DNA from: Riptortus pedestris
Taxonomy: Eukaryota; Arthropoda; Insecta; Hemiptera; Alydidae
Direction: 5' to 3'
Assembly: GCA_019009955.1 (NCBI GenBank)
Contig: CM032229.1
Location: forward strand, 151,725,001-151,789,000
Length of the DNA: 64,000 nt
The notes under the pieces: generated by a model
The model's database searches: none
Told to the model about the DNA's origin: nothing
What the model saw: the letters and a program-made list of their open reading frames with translations, nothing else
In this document: one piece after another, positions 11,855 to 24,305 of the stretch
How positions within the stretch are numbered: the stretch's first letter is position 1
How the letters are laid out: each line of letters opens with the position of its first letter
Translations under genes and position numbers: made by a program

Positions 11855-13974
11855 AATGTGAAGGTGAGGAATGGGAATTATAATTCAATATATTTACCTT
11901 ACATAGACTCGCAAATTAAACATCGTTGAGTTTAAGTTTAATTTTAATTGACATGCTTTTGTCCTTATTGTATTTATTTATTTACTTTTCATTTCATTTA
12001 TTAATTCTGTTTGCAATTACAATAACAGATTATTATCATTAGTTGTATTGTTAGCCGTTGGTTATAGCACGCTAGTAGAGGATTGTTGGGTGTCGACTAA
12101 TGAATAGTTTCTTAATTTGGAGAGAGAGAAAAAAAAAACGTCCAATTCTTCACAATTTGTAAGAAGTTTCTTAATTCTTTACGCGGCTCAGGTTAGCCAT
12201 TTGAGTAAATCACAGAAAAACGTTAATATACCCATCCTCAAGTGTGGCTGTGAAACGTAAGCTCCCATAAAGGATAACAAGAGAGCTCTACTGGATTGAG
12301 AACGAAGGGTTTTAAAACTAAAGATTTTATAATGTCCTTTAGGGACTTTCAAGGAGTTAGGGACCCCTTATTAGTTGTGTTTTAAAGTATTATAGGTTAT
12401 AGGAGTTGTTATAATTGCTATTAATGTTTTTATTATATTTTGCTATTGTATTTATAACCCCAAAGTAAAAAATTCGGGGCCATCAAACAGCAGCACTGAT
12501 CAGGATGTGTTATATGGCAATTCCGATCATTATCGGGTTGTGGTACTTGAACAGCTAAAAAGAATGGAATACCTAAGTATTTTGTGTACTAGCAGGGAAT
12601 TGCCCTTGGAAGGTATTTGCAGATCTTAGGGATCTGTCATTGGATAATCATGGCTTCAACAGGTTTCCACACTAGTAAAACCTGTGGTAGCTTTCAAGGA
12701 CTGTAGTGCTCAAAAAGGAAATGTGTAAATTATTTGTTGTTACAGTAATTCACCTATTGAAGACAGTGAATGAGTTTTCATTCTTCCGGGAATTTATTGG
12801 TAGTTCTTTTTCCAATTACACAAAAGTCTATAATGTCGTAAAGAATGATAATAAATGCTAGTAGTAAAATGGATATTGTGAGCATGGATATGAAAATATT
12901 GCTGTGTTAATAAACAATTTGCTGCTTTTCAAAATAAGGCATCTGACAGAAAAATTTATGTTCCTCCTTAACTACATTCAATATCTCTTTAGATCGAGTA
13001 AACGACCAATCTCTATAGATTAACTTCAGTTTGATGACCCATTTGACTTTGAATAGTATTCAATTTTTATATGAGGATATATATTAGTATGTTGTCACTT
13101 CCCTTACAGCTTTATAGTCAAGCAATAGAATGTACAAATATTTGACCATATTCTTCTATAAATACCAAATGTATATATGTAATGATTATCTCCTAGTTTT
13201 TGTGTTCACTACAATTCATTAGCTATAAGCCAAAACATTTCTGCTATATTTGTAGTCAAATTTCCCTTAGAGTTCAAATATTCCGATACTAATGTTAGAA
13301 ACATGACAAAAATAAAACTCTACAAATATATTCGGTGCTATGATAAAACAAAATAGACAAGAATCACAAATAAAGATATATGCATTGAAACCTTGCAGTG
13401 GTCATTGAATAACTAAAGCAGCAAAAGCAAAATAAATCTTTAGCAGGTCAATTAATCCTTTTAAAATTATAATATAACACAATGACATTTTTGGTTTGCA
13501 TTAAATGACTACTGGTATTAACTCCATTATAATTACATTTTGTACGTATTCGTAAATAGCAAACTTAAATAATACATTAGCTGTAAAATAGCTTTAACTC
13601 TAAAAAGTACATTTCTTGCCATCTATCTCTTCAATAATTATATTTAATTAGTTAACTTTATTAATCTTAATAATCCAAAATATAAAAGTACAAAAAAGGT
13701 AAGCACATGAAGGAGTAAATACATTATCTTAATAATGCCAATCACCATCGATCGCTATGGGGTAATAAAACTAAATAAATAAAATAATAAAAATAATAAT
13801 AATATAAATGTACTAGTATATAGGAATAACATAATTATTTTATAAACCATTTTAAATTGTTGTCTTTATTACTAGTCTAAAGTTTATTAATTCTCTTTAC
13901 TAGTATTTAATGATTATTTGTTGTAATTAATTTTTTATTTGTTATTTCAGTCTTTGTTATTTTTCTATAATTTT
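11855..13974. other. Unrecognised AT-rich stretch
   Basis: No family member or gene was recognised in about 2.1 kb. Short motifs such as TAATAAAACTAAATAAATAA near 13760 resemble LINE tails but have no coding sequence next to them. Confidence 0.45.
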
Positions 13975-14049
13975 GTCTTCATTTTACATTGTGAAACTTT
14001 GAGCTAAATCGCCAAGATGCAGGTGCTCCTGTATAAATAAATAAAAATA
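13975..14049 (+). repeat. Probable LINE 3' tail
   Basis: GAGCTAAATCGCCAAGATGC, then GTGCTCCTGTATAAATAAATAA, looks like the 3' terminus of a non-LTR element with a TAAA-repeat tail. No coding part was detected upstream. Confidence 0.4.
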
Positions 14050-14148
14050 ATCTTAATAAACTAAAAATGTATAACATACATTTTTACTTCATTGGAATAA
14101 TCCGTAATTAATCTCATGTTAGTAAACACAGACATGTTTTAAATTATA

Positions 14149-14912
14149 GGGTTGGCAAATAAGTCCTTTCGGTTTTTTAAGTTGAAAGAAAACTATTGTA
14201 TATTTTGAACATAATTTTTATTTTAATCTACAATGTAATGTCAATTATTTTCTATTACTTTACCCCATCTCTCCATCAGTTGATTAATCCCATGCTCATA
14301 GCATGTCTGTGGTTTATTAGCGAAAAAATGATCAAGGTTCTCCCTGACACCCTGTTCGTTTTCAAACCGTTTTCCACCTAAGGAATTTTGTAGAGACCGG
14401 AATAATTGGTAGTCACTAGGAGCAAGGTCCGGTGAATAGGGAGGGTGGGGCAAAAGATCCCATCCAATGGCTAACAATTTGTTGCGGGTGACTAACGAAG
14501 TGTGGGGCCTGGCATTATCATGATGGAAGACGACACCCTTTCGATTTGCCAGTTCTGGGCGTTTTCGTCGAATTGATTCATTCAATTTTGTTAATTGTGA
14601 GCAGTATAGAGTGGAAGCGATTGATTTACCTTGTGGCAGCAGGTCATAAAAACTCACACCCTTGAAATCCCACCATACAGAAAGCATTATCTTCTTTGGG
14701 TGCAATCCCGCTTTAGATGTGGTTCCAGGTGGTTCGTTGCTGGATCACAAACGTAATACTGACCTAATCTTAACAAGTGTCGACAGACATAACTGTTTAC
14801 ATATTACAAATACGATAAACAATCCTCTGTTGAGATTAATTGCATCAGATAAATGTGACATATTGTAAACAAAACATGAATACAAAAACCGAAAGGACTT
14901 ATTTGCCAACCC
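14149..14912 (-). mobile_element. mariner element, internally deleted
   Basis: A 764-bp element bounded by TA target duplications (14147-14148 and 14913-14914). Its perfect terminal inverted repeats are about 29 bp long and begin GGGTTGGCAAATAAGTCCTT. The transposase remnant is on the minus strand. Autonomous mariners are about 1.3 kb, so about 0.5 kb from the N-terminal half has been lost. The intact, identical termini mean it could still have been moved by transposase supplied in trans. Confidence 0.95.
14241..14705 (-). pseudogene. mariner transposase, C-terminal half
   Basis: This 154-residue open frame matches the catalytic C-terminal half of mariner transposases (cut-and-paste DNA transposition at TA sites). 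Visible motifs are SVWWDFKGV near the start, HHDNARPH carrying the second catalytic aspartate and YSPDLAPSDYQLF carrying the third, in the D,D34D arrangement. The helix-turn-helix DNA-binding domain and the first catalytic aspartate are gone; family members are about 345 residues. The first methionine here is internal to the original protein. The frame has no stop codon up to its natural end, so decay since the deletion has been limited. The product cannot be catalytic. Confidence 0.93.
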
Positions 14913-15060
14913 TATATGATAAACTTTTCTAAGCCATAAATATGTGATTCCTAATCATAATAAAGTTTTTTGACCGATCAATATAACAAATGTATTGATT
15001 TTGTAGATTTTATAATTCGGGCCTTGCATTACAGACTTTTACTCATTAAAATGATAATAG

Positions 15061-15180
15061 TTACCGAATTCATTGAATAAAATCCTGAGTGCCATCCTAG
15101 CTAGAAAAGGGCGTAACCTGTAGATAACTCGTCCCAATTAGCCTTAGTTGCAAAAAGTGGACGTTAATAAATAATTTAAA
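15061..15180 (+). repeat. tRNA-derived SINE, 3' part
   Basis: It contains the SINE body from ACCGAATTCATTGAATAAAA through CTAGCTAGAAAAGGGCG and CCAATTAGCCTTAGTTGC to GTGGACGTTAATAAATAA. The tRNA-like head is missing. Confidence 0.75.
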
Positions 15181-15600
15181 TTTTAAAATGATAATATTTT
15201 TCACTTCGCGAATAATCATGAAATGAGATACAAAAATGTTTGTATCTTGCGTCATGATTATTTGTTAAATTAGTTTCAAAAACTGTATGATTTGGTGTAT
15301 ATATTGAAGGAAAGAAAATGTTATTTTTGACTCTTTATAGTAATGCCGAACAGAAACTCTCTACTTTCACTTAAATATTAACGAAAACCCTATTGGACAC
15401 TTAAATGCCCATTTTACCATTTTCAGTAAGATTTTTGTACGAACGCAATCATTTTCGGTAGCAGTTTTTGCAGATTTGTTTAAACTATCAACATTTTACT
15501 TATCTAAATAAAAATGTATTTATCATTGTTATCTGTTAATTATCAAAGATGGATATTTTCAGGTTGACAAATCCTCTTTAATAACCTTCTTTTATTATAT

Positions 15601-15950
15601 TTGTGCAGCCTTCATATTAAAAACGAATCGTTTATAATATTAATAACAAACCTTATTCGAATTGGACACACAAAATTAACACAGTTATTTATTGAAAGGT
15701 TTATTTCTACTTGCGATTGCTGTAATGTTCATCTTATTGTCTCACATCTTCTCCATAATTGTAAGAAGTACGATCTTCCATGAAGAGCTTTGAACCTTAA
15801 ACCGAACTTAAGAGAACTCCTTAGAGACCTTGAAGAAGACATAACAAAGTTTTTTGCATTTTTAACTGTAACTTGTTTGTTGCAAGAAATATAGAACCAC
15901 CTACCGCTAATGACAATAGTAGATGCGGTATATTGTAATAAATAAATAAA
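15601..15950 (+). pseudogene. LINE ORF2 C-terminal fragment with 3' UTR and tail
   Basis: The frame 15601-15783 reads NLIRIGHTKLTQLF, then CDCCNVHLIVSHLLHNCKKY. This is the RIGHT(R/K)LT motif plus zinc knuckle that ends ORF2 of jockey/R1-type LINEs. The 3' UTR follows and ends in AATAAATAAATAAAAA near 15937-15950. The sequence of this knuckle differs from those at 9446 and 11598, so these are separate LINE lineages. Everything upstream of the last ~60 residues is missing. Confidence 0.7.
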
Positions 15951-16270
15951 AACAAATACTTCGACGAGGGTTCAAGCTCACCTTAATATATTTTTGAAAG
16001 CTTACATAGAGCCTTCGGTCCTGATATAAAGAACTTATTTTATTTTTTTTTTAAATATCATTATTCTTCTTGTCTAATTGTGTCTGTTTGTTTATTGCAC
16101 CAGTGCTGCTATACCTGAATATGTTGATCTATTAAGTATGAAACACTATTTAAACACATTTAGCTTAAATAAATACATTAGAAAATGACAAATAAAAGAG
16201 TTGCTAAAATCATAAAACATTTGTGGACGAATGTAAGTCCTCGTGAGAGCTTTCCATAATATTGAAAAAG

Positions 16271-17243
16271 GCCTGTCACGTGGGGCTGCGTAAACTAAGC
16301 AAATCTCCCTCCTGATGTTTAACAATAGACAAATATACATTACTGTTATACAAATATACATGCTACTGGTAACACAACACCACCGCGAATATTAAGTGAA
16401 TAAATGCAAATGATAATAAGAAATTTCCAGACGGGAAACACCTAAAACGTAAACAAACAGGTTTGCTAACTTCGCACAGAAAAGAAAGCAATTACTGAAA
16501 TATATCAGAATATAATACATTAATTTTATTGAAACCTATTTGCTGCATCTAGTACTGTAATTTTTAATGGATCAGAACAATTATTATCTCAAAAAATCTA
16601 ATTTTAGAATTCCACGAACTTAAGAGGGGGGAGGGGCCACCATAACATATTTGCATTTATCTCGAATAATAAAGGTCTCTTGAAAACAATTTATGGTATT
16701 TAAGCTTACGGTATATGGTATTTATGGAATAATGTGGTTTATTGCATAACTGAGTATTTTTTATGTAACATGAATAGAAGTGGGGGTTCGCTGAAGGCTG
16801 AAAAATAAAAAGGCAAATATATCGGTTAATATTCAAGATAGAGAACAAATGAATATAACAATATTTATAGTACAACAAAATTTCAATAAGATTGGATCTT
16901 TACAAGTTTTCCCTACAACGTATAGTAACAGAGATATTTCGAATTTTTGAAAATCTCCCCCTCTAACCCCCCCCCCTCCCCCCTTCCCACTTGTCCGATT
17001 TCTGCCATTAACGAACTTGATCTGTTTTTTTTTTTACATGAAACGTTTAAATATCGAGTTTGGTAACGATCAAACAAAAATAGCGACCGCTTGAGCGTTA
17101 ACAGACAAATATATAGGACCTTTGAACGGTCCTCATTTTCGTCATCTCCTTGGTATGATAAATGGACATTTGAAGAAAGTTTTCGAAAATCGCGTCGTGA
17201 GTACGACCTCAATAGCTGATTTTCCTTAATGGAAATCTGCTAA
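16271..17243 (+). mobile_element. HINE-like element, long form with both ends
   Basis: It begins GCCTGTCACGTGGGGCTGCG, a slightly mutated 5' end, and has AAGCAAATCTCCC, the long 5' segment shared with 3144 and 21035, and the C/G-rich core near 16960-16990. The TA tract has collapsed to ATATATAGG. It ends GATTTTCCTTAATGGAAATC and TGCTAA. The length (973 bp) is close to the copy at 3144. Confidence 0.8.
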
Positions 17244-18154
17244 AAAGAACAACAGAGTAGTCGTCTTATTCATACGAATAAAAGTCTATTTCTTTAATTA
17301 TCACAATCAGTATTTCTAGTTTCTGAAGAGTAGGTTATTCCTCTGTCATTACAAACAGGGAGAGCATTGGACGAATTAAATAATTATTTATAAAAAAAAA
17401 TATGAAATTATTAGTTTTCGTCGTAGTTTTCTAAGTGAATGGAGATATTTCTAGATTTCAGCACCTAATAAATGAGTAGATAAGAAAATAACTTAAATAA
17501 ATTCGTTCAGGCAATCTAAATTTCTGCATTAGAGGATTCCAGAGCATCGTCCTTCTTAGTGTTCTTTAAATATTGCTGGCAGATACTTTGGTCTTGAGTA
17601 CTTGAGATTCTTCCTAAGCCTCGGGTATATTTTTCACTCACGTGTATTAATACAGTTTAATCTTGGCACTTGTGGGAAAGCGGGCCCTAGGCAAACGCTC
17701 AGTCGCTGATTTACTACGCGGCCCCGACTACCGGAGCAAATAGATCGAACTTGGAAGCCGGGTAAAGAATTTATGTTTTCAGCTCTCGGCGGCGTGGGAA
17801 GCCAATCCAGCTCAAGTATTTTATTATAAAGTGAAGCTGCTTCCCCGAGCCATTTGTTAGTTAGTGTTGCTGAGCTGCGCTAGTTGCTCTGTATGTTTTA
17901 TTCGTTACGCTGTACCGCAATTAGGGCCTGAGACACCGGGCATATATTCTGGGATATTCCGACCTCTTTCAGCTGTAATATTTGCAAAGTGCGCAGCTTC
18001 CTAAAGTATTCGTTCAAGTGCGTTAATCATATTTACCGAAGACAGCCTTATTAGCCAATGGTCATTCTACTTTTGTCTGCTTATTCCATTCTGAATATGA
18101 ACATGGTCAAAGACTAAGCAAAATCGTTTCTTGCGTTAGTAATATGACCCTGGG
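17244..18154. other. Unique stretch with a GC-rich island near 17680-18010
   Basis: No repeat family was recognised. About 17680-18010 is GC-rich (for example CCCTAGGCAAACGCTCAGTC) and seems single-copy in the window. I found no long open frame. It could be regulatory or untranslated sequence. Confidence 0.4.
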
Positions 18155-18289
18155 TTTAGGAAGGGGAAATCAGCTATAGAGATCGTACTCTTGACGCGAT
18201 TTTCGAAACATTTCTTCAAATACCCATCAATCCTACCCAGGAGATGACGAGAATGAGGTCTATTCAAAATGATATATATATATATATAT

Positions 18290-18520
18290 ACACACGTCCA
18301 TATATGTCAGAAACAGGCCAGGGATGGTTATTGTAACCAGTAACCCTAGTGCAATATGTACAGTAGTTTTTAAGTATATTTATTCTTGCCCTGAAGAAAA
18401 GCAAATATAATTCTTGAATTATCGGCATAAACAAAGATTTGTTCACCAAAATTGACCAAAACAACAACAACACCGTATATAAATATAACCTGGTCGAAAA
18501 CATCAACACAATTTTTATAT
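18290..18520 (+). repeat. Dispersed ~230-bp repeat (second copy at 36682)
   Basis: Shared blocks are AGTGCAATATGTACAGTAGT, TCTTGCCCTGAAGAAAAGC, ATCGGCATAAAC and AACATCAACACAATT. It ends in TA-rich sequence in both copies. No coding potential was found and the family is not identified. Confidence 0.6.
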
Positions 18521-18526
18521 ATACTA

Positions 18527-19866
18527 GCTCAGATACTCGGCTTCGCTCGGGAATTCATTTGAGGCTGAATGGCGATGGTATTTGTTTGGCAAGGTTTTAC
18601 TTTGCACAATACTTTGAGATTTACCCGTCCCAGTGTTTAGGGTTTATACCCGTCGATTCTGTGGATTTGTTAATTATAAAATTATGTTTTTATGTAAAAC
18701 TTCACTGACCTCCATATTATCAAATTTCCCGTTCCCTGTGCATTATGCATAGATTTGAACTATTAAGGACAAAATGTTAACATACATTTGAATTAATTTT
18801 TCCCGGTGAGGTACCTGGTAGTTCATATTGAAAATAATTGTTGAGAAAATTTCTCTAAATAACAAAATAAACCACTTTTGTCATGTGCATATTTGCAGAA
18901 AACCCAATTGAAAACGAAATACCGCTATTTTTTATTTCAGACCTCCATTACAACCCCCACTCCTGCCCGTCGCTAGAAATGTTGGTATGGCTTGTTATAA
19001 TGAAGGCGTTAGTCCTAATTCACGTACCGAGTTTTATTTAGTTCGGTTGATTCTTTTGTGCCAAATAAAATTGTTGACTCCCGCTATAATTTTTAGCGTA
19101 TAGCTCATTTATACTGAGGTATTCGACGAAAGTATGTTTAACAAAAGTTACTCTAAATAACAAAACAAACAACTTTTATTATGTCCATATTTGCCCAAAT
19201 CCCAATAGGAAACGAAATATCACTATTTTAATTCGAATCCGCCCTTATAACCCCCACTCCTCCCCGTCCCTAGAAATGTTAGTATGGCTTATTATAAGGA
19301 AGGCGTTTGTGCTAATACACATACCGAGTTTTATTTAGTTCGGCTGAGTCTTTTGTGTCAAATAAAATTGTTGACTCCTGCTATAATTTTTAGCGTATAA
19401 CGCCTTCATATTTCGGTATACGACGATAGTGTATATAAAAAAAGTTTCTCTAAATAACAAAGTAAACAACTTTTGTTATGTGCATAATTGCCGAAAATGG
19501 AATATGAAACGAAATATCGCTATTTTTAATTTCAGGCCTCTCTTATAACCCCCCACTCCTGCCTGTCCCTAGAAATAGTATGGCTTTTTATAAGGAAGGT
19601 GTTAGTGCTAATACACATACTGAGTGTTTTATTTAGTTCTGTTTGCTTTAGAGAATATTACCATAGCCTAAAATCTAAGTTGGGTTAGTAGTAATATACA
19701 TACCAAGTTTCATGAAATTCGGTTCAGCCGTTTATGCGTGTATAGGTAACAAACAAACAAACACGAAAGAAACAAAATGCAGTTATGGTGTCTATGACAT
19801 GTGAAACGAAAAGTTATCGTGAAATTTCGCAAAAAAAATCAATGTCCAGACAGAGGTTACAATTAT
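18527..19866 (+). repeat. Tandem-repeat module nested in a HINE-like copy
   Basis: It opens with TACTAGCTCAGATACTCGGC and closes with the GGTTCAGCCGTTTATGCGTG block, a short (AAAC)n run and CAGACAGAGGTTACAATT. Both end blocks resemble motifs common in dispersed arthropod repeats. Inside are three units with period 297-298 bp; the landmark CTCTAAATAACAAA falls at 18853, 19151 and 19448. There is no open frame of note. Confidence 0.75.
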
Positions 19867-20115
19867 ATATATATGTCTGTTAACGCTCTTGCGGTCGTAA
19901 TTTTTGTTTGATAGTTACCATACTCGATATTTACTCGTTTTATGCAAAAAGATAGATCAAGTTCGTCAATGGCTGAAAACGGACCCGTGAAATGGGGAGG
20001 GGTTAAGAGGGGGGATTTTAGAAAATTTGAAATACCTCTGTTACTATACGTCGGATTGAAAACTTATACACAACAAATCTTATTAAAAATAAAAATTTAC
20101 TATAAATATTTGGCA

Positions 20116-21034
20116 AATAATTAATAATTATTGTACATTCTTTAATACTTGCAATATACTTATTTATACTATATAATAACATTATATACACATTTTTCAT
20201 TATATATTATATTACGTAAAATATATTTTCTCCCTTACAAGTACATATTTTCAACTGGCATTATAATTGGCCAATATTACAATTAATTGACTCACATTTA
20301 ATGTATGTACTTTTGTTTTTAATTTTATTCATTTATTTTTTTTTTAGATAATTTATAATTTTTTTGCAAGTAATTAAAATCAATTAATCACAAACTTACT
20401 CATAAACATACACTTACTCATACACATACATTTACTCATATACATACACATGAATATGATGTTATGAAGGAAAATTTTAAATTTAAGCATTAAAAAGATG
20501 AGCCTTTTCAGGAGCTTCGGCCTTTTCCTCCGACTTGGAAGGGGAGCATCAATGAATTCCAACAAGAATAAAAGCGTATAGTTCCACCATTGTGAAGAAA
20601 ACTATTCAAATGCTGTTCTTACTTCTCAGATTAAATGTCTCTCTTGAACATTACTTTCAAAAGTTATCTTGATAAGGGGTGCATTAAATTTCGTATTTCA
20701 ACAAAGCTTACAAATCTTGTTCTCGGGTCAGTGAGAGTGCTTATAAACATCTTCAAATTCCTCCTTAACCACCATCAGTACTAATTTGGCGAATATGACA
20801 AACTCAACAAATGGACATGATACACGGTTTGTATTTGTTGTTTGGAGGTCTCAAGGTGAATATCCTGTTAAATTTGGCAATGCCGAGGACATAATGGTAA
20901 GCATTTGTGCGATATGTTATATAAAGCTTCCATTTATTCGCATATTTACTAACAAATTACTAGAAAATGTCTAAGCCTTAATATCGTAACGACTCTATAA
21001 TAGTAGCAAGTGTAGTTTGTCCTGTACCTAAAAA
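20116..21034. other. Unrecognised AT-rich sequence
   Basis: It contains a short degenerate tandem of CATACACTTACTCATA-like units near 20405-20450. No gene was recognised. Confidence 0.45.
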
Positions 21035-21862
21035 GTCCGTCACGCAGGGGCTGCGTAAACTAAGCAGATTTCCAGCGCGAAGTTTAACAATAAATAAATA
21101 TACATACTGGTAACACAACACCAGCGTAAACATTAAGTAAATAAATACAAACGGTAATAAGAAACCTTCTAAAGGGAAGCATCTGAACTGAAAACAAACA
21201 GCTCTGCTGACTTCCAACAGGAGAGAAATACAATTACTGTAATATACCTGAATATAACGTATTATAACTATAACTTGTACTGTAATGTATAATGAATCAG
21301 AATAATTTTTATCTCAATCAATCAATTTTTGTAATACAAAAACTTAAACGGGGGGGGGTCACCAGAATTTATTTGCATGTATCTGGTATAATAAAGATCT
21401 CTTGAAAACAATATTGGGTATTTAAGCTTCGAATAATGTGGTTTATTATATAACAGAGTATTTTTATTTAACATGTGTAGAAGTGGGGGAGTGTTGAATG
21501 CTCAAAACTGAAAAATGCAAATATCTCGTATAATATTCAAGATAGAGCAAATGTATATAACAATATTTATGGTATATTTTAATTAAGATTGGTCCTATTC
21601 AATTGTTCGATCCGACTTATAATAACGGAGATATTTTGAATTTTCGAAAATCGTTCCCTCTAAAACCCCCTCCCCCTGGTCCGATTTCAGCCGTTAACGA
21701 ACTTATACGAGCGGTAACAGACAAATATATATATACAGTTTTGAACGGACCTCATTTTCGTCATATCCTAGGTAGGATCGATGGACATTTGAAGAAAAAT
21801 TTCGAAAATCGCGTCATGAGTACGACCTCAATAGCTGATTTCCCTTATGGGAAATATGCTAA
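21035..21862 (+). mobile_element. HINE-like element with both ends
   Basis: The 5' end is perfect (GTCCGTCACGCAGGGGCTGC, then AAGCAGATTTCC). It uses the long 5' segment shared with 3144, but has a deletion in the core just before CGAGCGGTAACAGAC. A short TA tract, GATCGATGGACATTTGAAGA and the hairpin GATTTCCCTTATGGGAAAT follow, ending in ATGCTAA. The frames that cross it are artefacts of the core sequence. Confidence 0.8.
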
Positions 21863-22973
21863 CATCCGTCCCGAAATTTATATTCCGCATATTTTGCGAA
21901 TTACTTGTCTCCCATTTAGTCGTATTTCATTCCTACCGGGTGATGGATTCTAGCAAGTATAGCGGTACCATATAACTTACAGCTGACCTATCTTCTGCTT
22001 ATGTTAAAGATATGCAGCTCCTATATAAGATATCTGGATGAATCATAAAATAGTTGCATCCAGTATTTAAGAGTGCAGTTATAAATGCAATTGAGAAATA
22101 GGTGCATTTGCAGTTGTATGTATTCTGCCATTAGAAACCTCGTAAATATGATGATTTCTAGCGCTTTCGTAAAAACAACTAGATCCTGCTCCGTCTCCTG
22201 GTCTAGCCTGCAACACAAATCAGATAAAAGCATTAGGCTTCCACTCTGCTTCACATAATGTGTTCATGCATTATTAATGTTAAACACAACCTTGTTATAT
22301 TGGAATAAGCAATGCCTATCCAAAAGGCCAATGAATGAGCTCTATTTATCACAACAAAAATGGTTTCAGAAAGATTTTCTTTAAGGCATGACATTTCTCA
22401 TTTTGAGTTACGGTCTCTTTTAGAGAAGTGCATAAGATCTCCGGGGGATAAGATAAAACACCAACTTACACAATCGAACTTAAGTGATCCAGGCATAATC
22501 TGCTGATTGCATTAATTTCTAGTTCTGCTGTCCGCTCCTGAAGAACGGAGATTAAATGTTTTAGCCCACTCTTGTCAATCCTGATGGTATTACAGAACAG
22601 ATGTTCAGCAACTACTAACGTCAGCGTTTAATTAAGTGTTCCCTTCAGAATTTAAATATTATACCAAACAATATATAAAATAATCTAAGTAAATTACATA
22701 CTATAACGAAACAATAACTCAATAAGTGTTTATTCTATCCCTAATAAATTTGCAATTCAGCTAAAACGAGGACTAGTGAATAGCATAAAAATTCACAAGT
22801 GTAAGGAAGTTTAAAAATAATAAATATTTTGTTTTGAAGTTAACATTAACACATTGCAGTTTGTTAAATAATGCACGCTTAATGGGGAAAATAGAATTGT
22901 TTGAATAATTGCAAGTCAAAATGGTTTACAGTTAACAAACTCATTTTTTATAGTAATCGACCATCGCAAATTA
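21863..22973. other. Unrecognised sequence
   Basis: Nothing was identified before the SINE that starts near 22974. Confidence 0.45.
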
Positions 22974-23199
22974 TTATTATTATTTATTAACGTCCACTTT
23001 TTGGAACTTAGGCTAATCGGGACGGGTTATCTACAGGTTACCACCCTTTTCTAGCCAGGGTGGGATTTTAGGACGTTGTTTAATGAATTTCGTCACTAAA
23101 TAATTTCCTTTGCCCAGGCAAGAATCGAACTCGCCACTCTAGGTTTACCATGTGAGATAAAGGTCAACGCTTTAACTCGCATGGCTAAGCTGAGCCCCT
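22974..23199 (-). repeat. tRNA-derived SINE, full length, with target duplication
   Basis: A complete copy. The tRNA-like head lies at the right (complement GGGGCTCAGCTTAGCCATGC, the A-box region; GAGTTCGATTCTTGCC, the B box). The body and an (AAT)n tail lie to the left. It is flanked by a perfect 12-bp duplication, CATCGCAAATTA, at 22962-22973 and 23200-23211. A and B boxes point to RNA polymerase III transcription of the source copies. Confidence 0.9.
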
Positions 23200-23424
23200 C
23201 ATCGCAAATTAAGAAAAGATCTAAGTTCTATCAATGCCTTATTTTTTTTTTAAATTTATTTAATCTGTTTTACTGTTTTCATTTAACTTAACTCATGTTA
23301 AAATACTCTTATTATTACGTCTCTTTATAACCGTTGTCTAATATATAAACTTCTTCCCACAATATTTAAAATTCATTTCTAACATCATGAAATTTCCTTC
23401 TCATGTGGAATACAATAATATCTC

Positions 23425-23516
23425 ATAATGAATAGGATCCATGGACATTCGAAGACATTTTTCGAAAATCATGGTACGAGCACAACCTAAATAGCTGATT
23501 TCCCTTAAGAGCTAAT
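23425..23516 (+). repeat. HINE-like 3' end fragment
   Basis: AGGATCCATGGACATTCGAA is followed by CGAAAATC, AATAGCTGATTTCCCTTAAG and GCTAA. The right arm of the hairpin has lost several bases. Confidence 0.65.
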
Positions 23517-23982
23517 TACATGAAAATAAACAGGCAGAAGTAGGAAAAATATAATTGAAATGAAGAAATGAGTCTCAGTGACCTGTAAGAAAATTTCTTA
23601 AATCCATATTCCGTGCGTAAGTAGAGCAGTTGTGGGTGTATATTTTTCAGGCATATTTACTGGCAGAGATCCAATATTACTTACTCATACGACTTGGGAA
23701 TGGCACTCCGTTTATTTTTGCTTAGGATGAAATTGTCTTCGAAATACATGTTTTTTATTGTAAAAGGCACCGAACTCGTGAAAGTCATTTGTGCCTAGGT
23801 GGTCACAATTCGGTCTTAATTTTCCTTCCTTTAGTTCGGCAGTCTCTCTCTTCAGAGATCCTGTCCACTCCTTTGCCCTGCGTCATCCTCGCCTGTTGCA
23901 TCTCACCTATTTTTTTCTATGATTCTGTGACAAATAAAAAACACAGCATTATTTTGTTATAAAAAAATTGATTTATAAATAC
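23517..23982. other. Unrecognised sequence
   Basis: No gene or repeat was identified in this stretch, which ends at the target duplication of the Penelope-like element. Confidence 0.4.
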
Positions 23983-23995
23983 TTATTTCACTGAC

Positions 23996-24146
23996 AACGG
24001 AAGGATCAAAAAGGTCAAACACCTCAACTCTTAAAACTTCTTTATTACAGGCTAAGTACTTTCGGGGGGAACCGTCCCATCATTAGTGCTCTGTGACACA
24101 ACATTATACTTTCAAAAAAATGTAATATATATGAATAAATAAATAA
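23996..24146 (-). repeat. Penelope-like terminal repeat, left
   Basis: It is the inverted partner of 24895-25052. Matching landmarks are GGATCAAAAAGGTCAAACAC, TTCTTTATTACAGGC, GTGACACAACATTATACTTT and an (AAAT)n run. The hammerhead-like core reads CTAATGA here, a mutated version of the right-hand CTGATGA. Confidence 0.85.
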
Positions 24147-24305
24147 ATGTAAAAGTCAACAAAGGTAGTCGAATATTAAAAACATTTAAAAAACAAACAA
24201 AAAAGGATATAAAACGCAATGCAACACTTATGACTAAAACATTACAAATAAATAAATATTAAATCAATAAATAACAAAATAACTAGGAGATGGAGAGGAA
24301 CTGAC

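Larger units (their letters stand above)
18155..20115 (-). mobile_element. HINE-like element carrying two inserted modules in its TA tract
   Basis: The left part (18155 to about 18290) is the 3' side: a degraded hairpin, GGGGAAATCAGCTATAGAG, and TTCTTCAAATACCCATCAAT. The right part (about 19866-20115) resumes exactly where the family continues after its microsatellite, with TATATATGTCTGTTAACGCT and the G-rich core. Between them lie a ~230-bp module also seen at 36682 and the tandem-repeat module also found at 47420. The 5' end of the element is missing. Confidence 0.7.

Noticed and set aside
18850..19470. A CRISPR-like array
   Set aside because: The repeats are ~298-bp contiguous units without spacers and lie in eukaryotic transposon sequence.
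21603..21953. A 116-codon + strand frame
   Set aside because: It lies across the HINE-like core and 3' end; similar frames appear wherever the core happens to lack stops, on either strand.
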